Shown here one piece after another: positions 49,956-57,594 of a DNA stretch of 57,594 nt. Source of the stretch: Oscillospiraceae bacterium (GTDB taxonomy: Bacteria; Bacillota_A; Clostridia; Oscillospirales; Ruminococcaceae). Each line of letters opens with the position of its first letter. The stretch's first letter is position 1. A model generated the notes under the pieces. It ran no database searches. It was given only the letters and a program-made list of their open reading frames with translations, and was not told the DNA's origin. Made by a program: the position numbers and the translations under genes. The DNA lies in NCBI GenBank assembly GCA_017523995.1, contig JAFWUX010000134.1:1-57594 (forward strand), written 5' to 3'.

Positions 49956-51656
49956 ATGCAGATGACAGGTGCTGAAATTGTAATCGAAACGCTGATTGAG
50001 CAGGGCTGCGATGTGCTGTTCGGCTATCCAGGCGGACAGGTCATTGATCTGTTTGATCAGCTTTATCACAAGCGCGACCGCATCCGGCATATTCTCACCG
50101 CACACGAACAGGGTGCCGCCCATGCCGCCGACGGCTACGCAAGGGCAACCGGAAAAGTCGGCGTTGTGATGGCGACCTCAGGTCCGGGCGCGACAAATCT
50201 CGTGACCGGCATTGCCGCTGCCTATCTGGATTCGGTGCCGGTGGTCGCGATTACCGGCAATGTCCCGTGCAGCCAGATCGGCAGGGACAGCTTTCAGGAG
50301 GTCGATATCGTCGGCGTCAGCATGCCGGTGACCAAGCATAATTTTATCGTCAAGCACATTGAGGAGCTGGCGGAGACCATCCGCACGGCGTTTCAGATTG
50401 CGAAATCCGGCAGACCGGGTCCCGTGCTCGTCGATATCCCGAAGGATGTACAGGAGGCATCCTGCGAGTTTATCCCGCAGGCGCATCCGGCAGAGCCAGA
50501 ACCCGTCAGACTTGCGGCGGAGGAACGTCTGCAGCAGGCGGCGATGATGCTCGCAAAAGCAAAAAGACCGTATATCTATTTCGGCGGCGGCGTGATCGCG
50601 GGCAATGCCTCGGCGGAGCTGATTGCGCTGGCGGAAAAGCTCGATGCCCCGATGGGATGTTCGCTGATGGGACTTTCCGCTGTGCCCTCAGAGCATCCGC
50701 TCTTTCTCGGGATGCAGGGCATGCACGGTCATTATGCCTCATCGGCGGCGGAGGATGCTTCCGATCTCGTGCTCGCGCTCGGCGTGCGGTTCAGTGACCG
50801 CGCAACCGGTCAGCAGGATCGCTTTTCCAAACACTTCAACATCATCCACATTGATATTGACGGCGCGGAGCTCAATAAAAACATCGCGGCAACGCTGACC
50901 ATTCGCGGCGACATCAAGGATGCGCTCGGGCGGCTGCTGAACCTCGTCAAAAAACGGACAAACCGTGACTGGTTTGAGAAGATCCAGACGCTGCGGCAGG
51001 AGGAGTTCCGGCGCACTGCGCATTCGCATGCGCTGCTGGAGAAGCAGCACGGCAGTACGGGCTATCTGACGCACTATCAGATTCTTGACGCGGTCAGTGC
51101 GGCGGCACCGGCGGATGCGATTGTCGTCACGGATGTCGGGCAGCATCAGATGTGGACCGCACAGCGCTATCCGCTGCGGGAGCCGCGCACCTTCCTGACA
51201 AGCGGCGGGCTCGGCGCAATGGGCTACGGACTCGGTGCGGCAATCGGTGCCAATATCGCGACGGGCAGACGCACCGTGCTCTTTACCGGTGACGGCAGCT
51301 TCGGGATGAATCTCAATGAACTGGCGACCGCCGTCTCGGAGCAGGCAGATGTCACCGTCATCATTATGAATAACGGCGTGCTCGGCATGGTGCGGCAGTG
51401 GCAGACGCTGTTCTTTGACCGCCGCTACTCTGCAACAACGCTCAGCCGCAAAACGGATTTTGTCAGGGTTGCAGAGGGCTTCGGCGCAAGGGGTGCAAAA
51501 GCGCAGACGCCGGAGCAGCTTGCAGAGGCACTCTCGCAGGCATTTTCACAATCCGGACCGTTCGTCATTGACGCGCAGATGTGCAGCGATGAGCTTGTGC
51601 TGCCGATGCTGCCGCCGGGCGGTTCGATCGACGATATCATCACGGAGATCGGGTGA
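49956..51656 (+). CDS. ilvB: Acetolactate synthase large subunit
   Basis: A 566-residue TPP/FAD enzyme for the first common step of Val/Leu/Ile synthesis. The catalytic Glu is in AHEQGAAHAADGYARATG. The FAD/central domain has GVRFSDRATG, and the TPP-binding motif is GDGSFGMNLNELATA...NNGVLGMVRQWQ. A longer open frame runs back through the T-box, but AAAGGAGG (49942-49948) fixes the start at ATG 49956. It is followed by its regulatory subunit 24 bp later. Confidence 0.98.
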   Translation: MQMTGAEIVIETLIEQGCDVLFGYPGGQVIDLFDQLYHKRDRIRHILTAHEQGAAHAADGYARATGKVGVVMATSGPGATNLVTGIAAAYLDSVPVVAITGNVPCSQIGRDSFQEVDIVGVSMPVTKHNFIVKHIEELAETIRTAFQIAKSGRPGPVLVDIPKDVQEASCEFIPQAHPAEPEPVRLAAEERLQQAAMMLAKAKRPYIYFGGGVIAGNASAELIALAEKLDAPMGCSLMGLSAVPSEHPLFLGMQGMHGHYASSAAEDASDLVLALGVRFSDRATGQQDRFSKHFNIIHIDIDGAELNKNIAATLTIRGDIKDALGRLLNLVKKRTNRDWFEKIQTLRQEEFRRTAHSHALLEKQHGSTGYLTHYQILDAVSAAAPADAIVVTDVGQHQMWTAQRYPLREPRTFLTSGGLGAMGYGLGAAIGANIATGRRTVLFTGDGSFGMNLNELATAVSEQADVTVIIMNNGVLGMVRQWQTLFFDRRYSATTLSRKTDFVRVAEGFGARGAKAQTPEQLAEALSQAFSQSGPFVIDAQMCSDELVLPMLPPGGSIDDIITEIG

Positions 51657-51680
51657 CCGGTCAAACAATCGGGGGTTATT

Positions 51681-52199
51681 ATGGAACAGCAATATGTCAT
51701 CGGCGTGCTTGTCGCGAATATCTCGGGCGTGCTCTCCCGTGTTTCGGGCATGTTCACGCGGCGCGGCTTCAACATCGACAGCCTCACGGTCGGGGAGACG
51801 GAAGCCGCAGGTCTTTCGCGCATTACCGTCGCATTCCGCGGCGATGAAGATATCAAGGAGCGCATTGTCACGCAGCTCGAGAAGCTGCACGATGTCAAAG
51901 AGGTCGAGGTGCTCGATCAACATGAGACGGTAATCCGCGAGCTGCTGCTGCTCAAGGTGCGCAATGACGCCGAAACGCGGCAGGATATCATGGCAGCGGT
52001 CGAAATCTTCCGCTCGAAGATCGTGGACTATTCCAAGGAGGCGCTGGTCTGCGAGCTGACCGGCGAAACCTCGAAAATCGACGCATTTATTGACCTGATG
52101 AAAGCCTACGGCATCATGGAGATGTGCCGCACCGGTATCGTGGCGCTCGAGCGCGGCGAAAACTGTCTGCGGACGCGCAGGGAGCAGCAGGTCGATTGA
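51681..52199 (+). CDS. ilvN: Acetolactate synthase small (regulatory) subunit
   Basis: 172 residues. The N-terminal ACT domain (YVIGVLVANISGVLSRVSGMFTRRGFNIDSLTVG) binds valine for feedback inhibition. The C-terminal ALS_ss domain contains RELLLLKVRND and VCELTGETSKIDAFIDLMKAYGI. Length and order after ilvB are standard. Confidence 0.98.
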   Translation: MEQQYVIGVLVANISGVLSRVSGMFTRRGFNIDSLTVGETEAAGLSRITVAFRGDEDIKERIVTQLEKLHDVKEVEVLDQHETVIRELLLLKVRNDAETRQDIMAAVEIFRSKIVDYSKEALVCELTGETSKIDAFIDLMKAYGIMEMCRTGIVALERGENCLRTRREQQVD

Positions 52200-52235
52200 T
52201 CGCAGTTACATTCTGAAGCAGGAAGGGGAATTATC

Positions 52236-53573
52236 ATGGCAGTTTTCCACATGGGCGAATGCATCCGCAAAACCAAGCAGCAGATTCCGCTGACAAATGA
52301 CGAGATCCGGCAGCTCGTCAAGGGCATCACCGCAGAGCCGCCGATTCCCGATTATCAGCTTGCCGCGTGGCTGATGGCGGTCTGTTTTTCCGGTCTCAAT
52401 GACGCGGAGACCGCCGCGCTGACAATGGCAATGCGCGATTCCGGTCAGGTCATGCACTGGGATCTCGATGCGCCGGTTGCGGATAAGCACAGCACCGGCG
52501 GTGTCGGCGATAAGACCACGCTGATCTTAGCGCCGATCGTTGCGGCATGCGGCGTCTATATGCCGAAGATGTCCGGCAGGGGACTCGGACACACCGGCGG
52601 CACGATCGACAAGCTCGAGAGCATCCCGGGACTTTCCACCGCGCTCGATCCGGCGGATTTTCTCGCGCTGGTCAAAAAGGCGGGCTTTGCCGTCGCGATG
52701 CAGACGGGCAATCTTGCGCCCGCGGATAAAAAGCTCTATGCGCTCCGAGATGTCACCGAGACCGTGGACAGCATTCCGCTGATCTGCGCGAGCATCATGA
52801 GCAAGAAGCTCGCGACCGGCGCCGATCACATCCTGCTCGACGTCAAGGTCGGCAGCGGTGCCTTCATGAAAAACGATGACGATGCGGCAGAACTTGCACG
52901 CCGGATGCTCTCCGCGGCGAATGCGGACGGCAGAGACTGCACGGCGATCCTCACGGATATGGATCGCCCGCTCGGCATGTGCATCGGCAATGCGATTGAG
53001 GTGCAGGAGGCGATTGAAGTGCTCGCCGGTGATACGGAATCGGAGCTCGGCGGCTTCTGCATCGAGCTTGCGGCGGAGCTTCTGCGCATGGCAGGCAGAG
53101 GCACCGCGGAGCAGTGTCTTGCAATGGCAAAGGATGCCGTCACAAGCGGTAGCGCAATGGAACGTCTTGCGGTGATGATCGCGGGGCAGGGCGGCGACGC
53201 CTCGGTGACGGAGCATCCGGAGAAGCTTGCGCTCTCTGCATGCAGCCGGACGCTGAAAGCTGAGCGCGGCGGCTGGATCTCCGCGATGCACTCCGAGGAG
53301 ATCGGGCGCGCATCGGTGCTGCTCGGTGCGGGCAGAATGACAAAAGCCGATGCGATCGACCCCGGCGCCGGTATCCGGCTGCACTGCAAAAACGGCGATG
53401 CGGTCGAACAGGGCGGCGCGCTGCTGACGATGTATGCTGCAAAGGAATCGCAGCTCGACGAGGCGGAGGCGATGCTCCGGCAGGCGGTTGTGCTTTCGGA
53501 TGAAAAGCCGGAGGCGGTTCCGCTCATTCACCGCGTTGTCCGATCAGACAGCTTTGCGCGGAGCGACAAATAA
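52236..53573 (+). CDS. pdp: Pyrimidine-nucleoside phosphorylase
   Basis: A 445-residue enzyme that phosphorolyses uridine/thymidine to base and (deoxy)ribose 1-phosphate. Signature KMSGRGLGHTGGTIDKLESIPG, DKHSTGGVGDKTTL near the N-terminus, and the K/S-rich phosphate site CASIMSKKLATGADHILLDVKVG. The next step for the sugar phosphate is DeoB (27095-28252). AAGGGGAA precedes the ATG. It lies 36 bp after ilvN without a visible promoter, an unusual pairing with branched-chain synthesis. Confidence 0.95.
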   Translation: MAVFHMGECIRKTKQQIPLTNDEIRQLVKGITAEPPIPDYQLAAWLMAVCFSGLNDAETAALTMAMRDSGQVMHWDLDAPVADKHSTGGVGDKTTLILAPIVAACGVYMPKMSGRGLGHTGGTIDKLESIPGLSTALDPADFLALVKKAGFAVAMQTGNLAPADKKLYALRDVTETVDSIPLICASIMSKKLATGADHILLDVKVGSGAFMKNDDDAAELARRMLSAANADGRDCTAILTDMDRPLGMCIGNAIEVQEAIEVLAGDTESELGGFCIELAAELLRMAGRGTAEQCLAMAKDAVTSGSAMERLAVMIAGQGGDASVTEHPEKLALSACSRTLKAERGGWISAMHSEEIGRASVLLGAGRMTKADAIDPGAGIRLHCKNGDAVEQGGALLTMYAAKESQLDEAEAMLRQAVVLSDEKPEAVPLIHRVVRSDSFARSDK

Positions 53574-53956
53574 TGAAGAATCTCAAAGGCTGCCGCATCT
53601 TTTACCACTATCTCCAGCAGCTCTGGGATGCAGGCGAGAATGGCTGGGGTATCGACCACATTCTGGGCGGCATGCAGCTTCTCAGTGACGGCAGCACAGC
53701 CGATCCTGCCTATGCAGAGGACTGGAATCAGGCAGTTGAAATGTGTGCCGATCCGGAGGACGCGTATCAGGTGGGCATGCAGTTTCTGAGAATCTGGCAG
53801 GAGATCGGCTATGCGGAGGATGTCGCGCGGATTCTCAGCGATATGGAATCGGAAAAGCGGCTCGATCTCTGGACGAAAGCCGTGCGGGATGTAGAGCAGG
53901 AGTGTGACGATCCGTATCTGCGCTTTGCGGACGGAACAATTCCGGACGGTAGCTGA
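53573..53956 (+). CDS. Hypothetical soluble protein
   Basis: 127 residues, acidic and helical, with a Trp-rich head (LQQLWDAGENGWGIDHILGGMQLL) and a middle segment AYQVGMQFLRIWQEIGYAEDVARIL. No family recognised. Its ATG shares one base with the pdp stop (TAATG), so it is translationally coupled. Confidence 0.75.
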   Translation: MKNLKGCRIFYHYLQQLWDAGENGWGIDHILGGMQLLSDGSTADPAYAEDWNQAVEMCADPEDAYQVGMQFLRIWQEIGYAEDVARILSDMESEKRLDLWTKAVRDVEQECDDPYLRFADGTIPDGS

Positions 53957-53964
53957 GACCGGAA

Positions 53965-54159
53965 TTGCCGCATATCGTCCTGATCGGGGATGAGACATTT
54001 TTGCTGGAAAGCTTTTCAGCGATGCATGTTCCGGAGAGCATCAGGTGCATCCGGCATGAGAATCAGCTTGAAATTCGGTTTTCGGAACCGGATCATCGGG
54101 CTCCCTGCGCCGGACAGAGACTGACCGTCCCGAAAGAAACCATGAAAAAAGGAACGTAA
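53965..54159 (+). CDS. Possible small protein between the hypothetical and the ATPase genes
   Basis: 64 residues from a TTG start (PHIVLIGDETFLLESFSAMH...GQRLTVPKETMKKGT). It fills the gap exactly: it starts 8 bp after one stop and ends 1 bp before the next ATG, and its composition looks protein-like. The RBS is weak (GCTGAGACC). Its end AAAGGAACG provides the ATPase ribosome site, so coupling is plausible. It may not be translated. Confidence 0.4.
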   Translation: MPHIVLIGDETFLLESFSAMHVPESIRCIRHENQLEIRFSEPDHRAPCAGQRLTVPKETMKKGT

Positions 54160-54160
54160 A

Positions 54161-55324
54161 ATGGGAAGAAACAAGAAATTACAGGAGATTGACCTTGCGC
54201 TGAATTCGCTGGTTGTATTCCGCAAGCTGCTGACGCATGAGGTCATTCTGCCGCTGCGTGCGCTGCTGGATACCGAGTCGATGGACCCGATGATCCAGCT
54301 GCGGCAGTATACGGAATTCATCACGCGGCTTTATGCCCGCAGCACCAATCTGACGGACTATGTCTTTCAGCTGATCTGTGAGGATGACAATTTCTATGTC
54401 CGTGCGGTAGCGCGCGGCGAGGAGATCGACGAGATGCTGCATGCCTGCGTCCAGAATGAGCTTGCGATTCTGCAGCGGCTCGCGCGCATCCGGCCGCATG
54501 AGCTGCAGAAAGAGGTCTCCTATTACGGCATTCTGCCGGAGTGGAAAAACTCCGATCTGGATTTCGGCGCGGAGTATCATGCGCGCCTGCGGCAGATCGG
54601 AAAATTCGGCTATGGCATTTTCGCGGCGAATCCGATGTTTGTGATCCGCGATGAAAAGATCGTGCCGGTGAAATATCCGGACAGGGTGCAGCTTTCAGCG
54701 CTCTCGGGATATGAGACCGAGCGGCAGGCGGTCATTGCGAATACGCGCGCGCTGCTCAGCGGAAAGCATGCGCAGAATGTGCTGCTCTGCGGCGATGCCG
54801 GAACGGGCAAATCGACAACGGTCAAGGCGGTTGTCAACGAATTTTTCGGTGAAGGTCTGCGCCTGATCCGCATTACAAAAGCCGATCTGCCGCTGCTGCC
54901 GGAAATCATGGAGCAGATTCATGACAATCCGCTGAAGTTCATTCTGTTCTTCGATGACCTCTCGCTCTCTGCGGATGATGACAGCTTCGGGATTCTCCGC
55001 GCGATGCTCGAGGGCTCGGTCGCGGCGCGTCCGGAGAATACCGTGATCTATGCCGCAAGCAATCAGATTCCCGAGCGCATGGATGATGCTGCATCTCCGG
55101 CGCAGCAGGCGCTTGCCGCAAGATTCGGCATCCGCGTTTGTTTCCGCCGTCCGGAGAGAGATGCATATCTTGCATTTACCCGTGACCTCGCGGCGCAGTA
55201 CGGGCTGCATATGGACACTGCGCTGCTCGAACAGAAAGCCGAGGAATTTGCAGCGCAGAGCGGCGGACGCTCCCCGCGTGCGGCAAAGCAGCTGATCGAG
55301 CAGCTTTCTTCGAGTGAGGAATGA
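54161..55324 (+). CDS. DUF815-family AAA ATPase
   Basis: 387 residues. An N-terminal region of about 190 residues without recognised motifs is followed by a AAA-type ATPase: Walker A CGDAGTGKSTTVKA (about 210), Walker B FILFFDDLS (about 266), sensor region VIYAASNQ, and a C-terminal lid with RSPRAAKQLIEQL. DUF815 members are predicted AAA+ proteins of unknown role. It is the last gene of the ilv-pdp run, before a strong terminator. Confidence 0.9.
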   Translation: MGRNKKLQEIDLALNSLVVFRKLLTHEVILPLRALLDTESMDPMIQLRQYTEFITRLYARSTNLTDYVFQLICEDDNFYVRAVARGEEIDEMLHACVQNELAILQRLARIRPHELQKEVSYYGILPEWKNSDLDFGAEYHARLRQIGKFGYGIFAANPMFVIRDEKIVPVKYPDRVQLSALSGYETERQAVIANTRALLSGKHAQNVLLCGDAGTGKSTTVKAVVNEFFGEGLRLIRITKADLPLLPEIMEQIHDNPLKFILFFDDLSLSADDDSFGILRAMLEGSVAARPENTVIYAASNQIPERMDDAASPAQQALAARFGIRVCFRRPERDAYLAFTRDLAAQYGLHMDTALLEQKAEEFAAQSGGRSPRAAKQLIEQLSSSEE

Positions 55325-55379
55325 GAAGTGAGGCGCTGCGGTGTCCGCTGCGCGGACGATCTGAAAACGCCACAATATA

Positions 55380-55434
55380 AATGAAAAAAGCCGTGAATCA
55401 GCGATGTGTGTCGCTTTTTCACGGCTTTTTTGTT
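55380..55434 (+). terminator. Terminator of the ilvBN-pdp-ATPase run
   Basis: Stem AAAAAGCCGTGAA / TTCACGGCTTTTT (55385-55397 and 55418-55430), A-flanked and T-flanked, so usable both ways. Just before it, 55313-55365 carries a fragment of the purine-rich element (GAAGTGAGG, GCGGTGTCCGCTGCGCGGACGAT). Confidence 0.92.
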
Positions 55435-55754
55435 TCGGCAACGAAGTAGAAACCATGAAAATTCATGGCGTACCCTCGTTTTTGGTACATAGTCAAGTTC
55501 ATGACTGCGATGCTGCAAGGGCTGCGCCCCCTCGGGTTGAAGGGTTAGGAATCTTCTCAGTCCATTGATCCTATTATCAAATGGTTCTCCGGCAGCTGCA
55601 GACAATCGGCTGTCGGCACTGCCCGCTTGGCACTCATTTATCATTACTGCGGGGAGCAGTATGCTGTGAGAAGCCGCTCTGCGGCGTGCAAGTGTGATCA
55701 TGGGTGAGTCTCGCCGGCCGCTCCCGGAGGAAAACGGCTGTCGGCCCTGCCGAC
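55435..55754. other. Intergenic DNA with short palindromes, no gene
   Basis: No ORF with a ribosome site. It holds ACCATGAAAATTCATGG, TGTCGGCACTGCCCGC and TGTCGGCCCTGCCGACC-like palindromes. These belong to the same short GGCAxTGCC family as 28494-28965, 37175-37190 (GGTCGGCAGGGCCGACA) and 37655-37669. I see nothing else. Confidence 0.6.
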
Positions 55755-56210
55755 CTACCACATGGTGTCGGAGTCTTCGTCATATTTGGATTCGGTGGAA
55801 TCCCAGAGAAAGCGCTGAATCTCCTCTTTGAGCTTGATGCCGCGGCTGCGGGTTTCCGCCGAAAGCACATTCATATCCTCATAGAGATTGTCCATATCGC
55901 TGGAAAGCACCTTCGTTGTTTCGTCCAGAGCGGAGATGCGGTCCTCCAGAATATCCGCAGTCTCGTCGATCGAATCCGCGCGGTCTGTCAGTGTGTCCAG
56001 ATGCCGCTGGATATTGTGCATCAGATTGCGCAGCGCCTCCTGTTCGGAGAGAATCTGCTTCTGCGTTTCGTGCAGCGCCTCCATCGCGGAGACCATTTTC
56101 TGCAGCGTGGCGTGATCGCGCTCCTGCATGGCAGTCAGTCTGCCGGTCTGTTTTTCGAGCTCCTCAGATTCCGATTCCAGCTCCGAAAGCCGCATTGTCA
56201 TTTCGTCCAT
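55755..56210 (-). CDS. Coiled-coil protein, third gene of the SOS-type operon
   Basis: 151 residues, almost entirely heptad-patterned and acidic (MRLSELESESEELEKQTGRL...LMHNIQRHLDTLTDRADSIDETADILEDRISALDE), ending in a short non-coiled tail (FLWDSTESKYDED). No membrane segment. AAAGGAG lies 11 bases before ATG 56210; an ATG seven codons upstream is the alternative. It is separated by 75 bp from the sigma-like gene. Likely a rod or oligomerisation protein; no family recognised. Confidence 0.78.
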   Translation of the reverse strand: MDEMTMRLSELESESEELEKQTGRLTAMQERDHATLQKMVSAMEALHETQKQILSEQEALRNLMHNIQRHLDTLTDRADSIDETADILEDRISALDETTKVLSSDMDNLYEDMNVLSAETRSRGIKLKEEIQRFLWDSTESKYDEDSDTMW

Positions 56211-56285
56211 TCTGCAGCGGTCTCCTTTCATATTGATCCTGCTGCCATTATACCGCATATCCGGACGGATGTCAAGCGCTGCGGC

Positions 56286-56603
56286 TCAAAGATAACACTG
56301 CAGCACCCTGCGCAGATGACATCGGGCGCGGGAGAGTGTCCGCGAGACGGTCCCCCGTGTGACGCCGTATTCCTCTGCGATGTGCTGCATGGTCTTTCTA
56401 TTACTATAGTATTCATGCATGTAGATGCGCTGCATCTCTGTGAGCATGGTGTTCCATGCGACGCGCACGGCATGGATCAGTGTTTTCCGGCGTTCCGGAT
56501 CGGCAGGGAGCTCGGCATCGGAAGGGGTGAGCCGCTTGACGATCGACGGGTCAAAATCCAGATGCGCGCTGGAGACCCGCTGCCGGTTTGCACGGTGATT
56601 CAT
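56286..56603 (-). CDS. Sigma-70 region 4-like HTH protein
   Basis: 105 residues. The C-terminal 55 residues (MLTEMQRIYMHEYYSNRKTMQHIAEEYGVTRGTVSRTLSRARCHLRRVL) form a sigma region 4 helix-turn-helix, while regions 1-3 are absent. This makes it a DNA-binding or anti-initiation factor rather than a complete sigma, similar to small phage and mobile-element regulators (ArpU/Xpf-like). Its ATG overlaps the stop of the upstream gene by 4 bases. Confidence 0.85.
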   Translation of the reverse strand: MNHRANRQRVSSAHLDFDPSIVKRLTPSDAELPADPERRKTLIHAVRVAWNTMLTEMQRIYMHEYYSNRKTMQHIAEEYGVTRGTVSRTLSRARCHLRRVLQCYL

Positions 56604-56872
56604 GCATGCTCCTTTTCCGCGTAGATGCGGATTTCGCGCATGCTGTCGGTGAGCTCGTAGTATTCCGAGCGCAGCAGATCCATGCGGTGTTCAAGGTCTT
56701 TCTCTCTGTCGGCGGATTCGCGTGTGTGCTGTTTACATTGCTGCAGATGCCGCAGTTCCTGTTTGAGCTGTTCAAGCCGGTTCTGCAGACGCTCTGCTGC
56801 AAGGCGGTAGGCAGCCAGCATGACGGTGTAGGGCTGATTCTGCACCCAATTAACGTTTTGATTCTGATTCAT
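56600..56872 (-). CDS. Small coiled-coil protein, first gene of the SOS-type operon
   Basis: 90 residues. A Gln/Asn-rich head (NQNQNVNWVQNQPYTVML) is followed by a long coiled coil (RLAAERLQNRLEQLKQELRHLQQCK...REKDLEHRMDLLRSEYYEL). AGGAGGGAT precedes ATG 56872. It overlaps the sigma-like gene by 4 bases. The promoter and a LexA-like palindrome lie about 60-100 bp upstream. Function unknown. Confidence 0.82.
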   Translation of the reverse strand: MNQNQNVNWVQNQPYTVMLAAYRLAAERLQNRLEQLKQELRHLQQCKQHTRESADREKDLEHRMDLLRSEYYELTDSMREIRIYAEKEHA

Positions 56873-56925
56873 AGCAGATCCCTCCTGTTCGGCGATGTCC
56901 CGTAGTGTGATGCAATCGATCAAAC

Positions 56926-56939
56926 AGAACATTTGTTCT
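56926..56939. promoter_or_regulatory. Candidate LexA/SOS box
   Basis: AGAACATTTGTTCT, a perfect 14-bp palindrome that fits the Gram-positive LexA consensus GAACNNNNGTTC. It begins 7 bp downstream of the -10 (56947-56952, minus strand), so it covers about +1 to +14, a repressing position. I found no other copy of this motif in the window. Confidence 0.65.
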
Positions 56940-56946
56940 ATCTCTA

Positions 56947-56975
56947 ATTGTAACAGGAAAATCCGGATCTGTCAA
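56947..56975 (-). promoter_or_regulatory. Promoter of the coiled-coil/sigma-like operon
   Basis: Minus strand: consensus TTGACA (56970-56975), 17 bp, TACAAT (56947-56952). Confidence 0.88.
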
Positions 56976-56989
56976 GGGCGTATTTCTTG

Positions 56990-57361
56990 TATGTGCAGAA
57001 AAATGCACACCGGTACTTGCGATTTAACGGGTAATTTTAATAGCAATTTTGCTCTTTCAAGCATGAATAATCGCAAGATTTGCGTATCAAAAAACATTAT
57101 CGTAATATTTTCAACAGCAAAATCGCCGAAAACGAAACGCATTTTCGGCTATCGTAACAGCGCAATCAACAAATTCAGGCGGTTAATGATACAACTTCAC
57201 CAAATGACAAGCAGTTCGCAATTTTTGGGTGAATTTCTAGAATTTCAGCAAAAAATGCTCTAGACTTGCAGATGTTTTTGTGCTAAACTTTAATTACAAA
57301 GGGACGCATAGCTGGTACCTGCTGTGCGTAGAGAGGCTTTTTCAATCTTTGGAGGGGTATT
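56990..57361. other. AT-rich regulatory gap upstream of the GH11 xylanase gene
   Basis: It holds an inverted repeat GCCGAAAA..TTTTCGGC (57125-57132 and 57142-57149), a possible operator or hairpin, and a weak promoter TTGCAG-17-TTTAAT (57266-57294). A 122-codon open frame across it has no ribosome site and a composition unlike the genes here, so I do not call it. Confidence 0.45.
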
Positions 57362-57594
57362 ATGAGAAAAACAAGGTTTTTAGGTCTTGTCAGTGCGGCA
57401 GTCATCGCGCTGGCATCTCTGCCGAGTGCAGGCTTTTCTGCATCGGCTGCAAGCGTCGGCGACAAACTGTCAGTCGGCAACGGCAGAAATCAGCACAAGG
57501 ATACGTGCGACGGCTACAGCTATGAAATCTGGCTGGATAACACCGGCGGCAACGGCTCGATGACGCTCGGCAAGGGCGCAACCTTCAAGGCAGA
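57362..57594 (+). CDS. Secreted GH11 endo-1,4-beta-xylanase, N-terminal part (cut by window edge)
   Basis: 77 residues are visible. A signal peptide (MRKTRFLGLVSAAVIALASLPSAGFSASAA, cleavage at about 30) precedes the start of a GH11 jelly-roll: DTCDGYSYEIWLDNTGGNGS and MTLGKGATFKA are typical beta-strands of family 11 xylanases. GGAGGGG lies 9 bases before ATG 57362. The catalytic glutamates and any dockerin lie beyond the edge. Hydrolyses xylan outside the cell; its attachment to the cellulosome by a dockerin is expected but not seen. Confidence 0.9.
   Translation, partial: MRKTRFLGLVSAAVIALASLPSAGFSASAASVGDKLSVGNGRNQHKDTCDGYSYEIWLDNTGGNGSMTLGKGATFKA

Noticed and set aside
56895..57263. 122-codon ORF upstream of the xylanase
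   Set aside because: No ribosome site, it begins inside the divergent operon's leader across the LexA-like box, and its residue composition is unlike real genes here.
1..57594. tRNA, rRNA, insertion sequence or prophage genes
   Set aside because: I looked for tRNA-like ends, transposase and integrase motifs and structural phage genes and found none. The sigma-region-4 protein at 56286 alone is not enough to call a prophage.

Overview
The window looks like the chromosome of an anaerobic, cellulosome-forming, spore-forming Firmicute of the Ruminococcus flavefaciens / R. champanellensis type. The direct evidence is a small secreted scaffoldin (one cohesin plus one dockerin, 1371-2186), the start of a secreted GH11 xylanase at the right edge, a SpoIVB sporulation protease, two T-box riboswitches, and Gram-positive promoters (TTGNNN, exactly 17 bp, TATAAT-like) with strong Shine-Dalgarno sites. 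The coding DNA is visibly GC-rich. The genus is an inference. I see no tRNA, rRNA, transposase, integrase or CRISPR array.

Layout. 1-3604: translation genes (end of rpsB, tsf), the cohesin-dockerin protein, glyA. 3951-8960: cation/proton antiporter, anchored hypothetical, maf, MBL-fold hydrolase, and a minus-strand DUF2975/DUF2975/XRE operon. 9165-13277: prfB behind a short leader ORF, rimM-trmD, and ptsH (HPr). 13329-18127: spoIVB, a hypothetical, a shortened AraC regulator, and a two-component pair. 18240-20315: four AT-rich tandem paralogues of the YwqK/MORN_2 type. 20511-24409: TraX-like protein, ABC ATPase and FtsX-type permease. 24701-34446: metabolic and hypothetical genes, including deoB, a BclA-like jelly-roll protein, an FAD oxidoreductase and trpB type 2 under a T-box. 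35175-46011: zinc-ribbon/TPM pair, gltX operon, superoxide reductase, Fe-S aldo/keto reductase, paired membrane proteins and an Lgt-like protein. 46461-55324: phosphodiester glycosidase with a Lys-rich repeat membrane protein, then T-box-ilvB-ilvN-pdp and a DUF815 ATPase. 55755-56872: three small genes under a promoter carrying a LexA-like box. 57362-end: GH11 xylanase.

The most striking non-coding signal is a family of intergenic elements (about 220-330 bp, sharing GGTATCTCCG-type inverted ends). They are built of strings of palindromes around a bidirectional terminator hairpin and often begin within a few bases of a stop codon. One appears to form the end of the AraC gene. Other repeats are a 4 x 86 bp array, a 4 x ~116 bp array, purine-rich GAAATTAGAAAT elements and a 4 x 90 bp coding repeat. 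The leads I rate highest are this element family, the YwqK-type four-gene cluster, the prfB leader peptide ending Pro-Pro-UGA, and the putative SOS operon with a sigma-region-4 protein.
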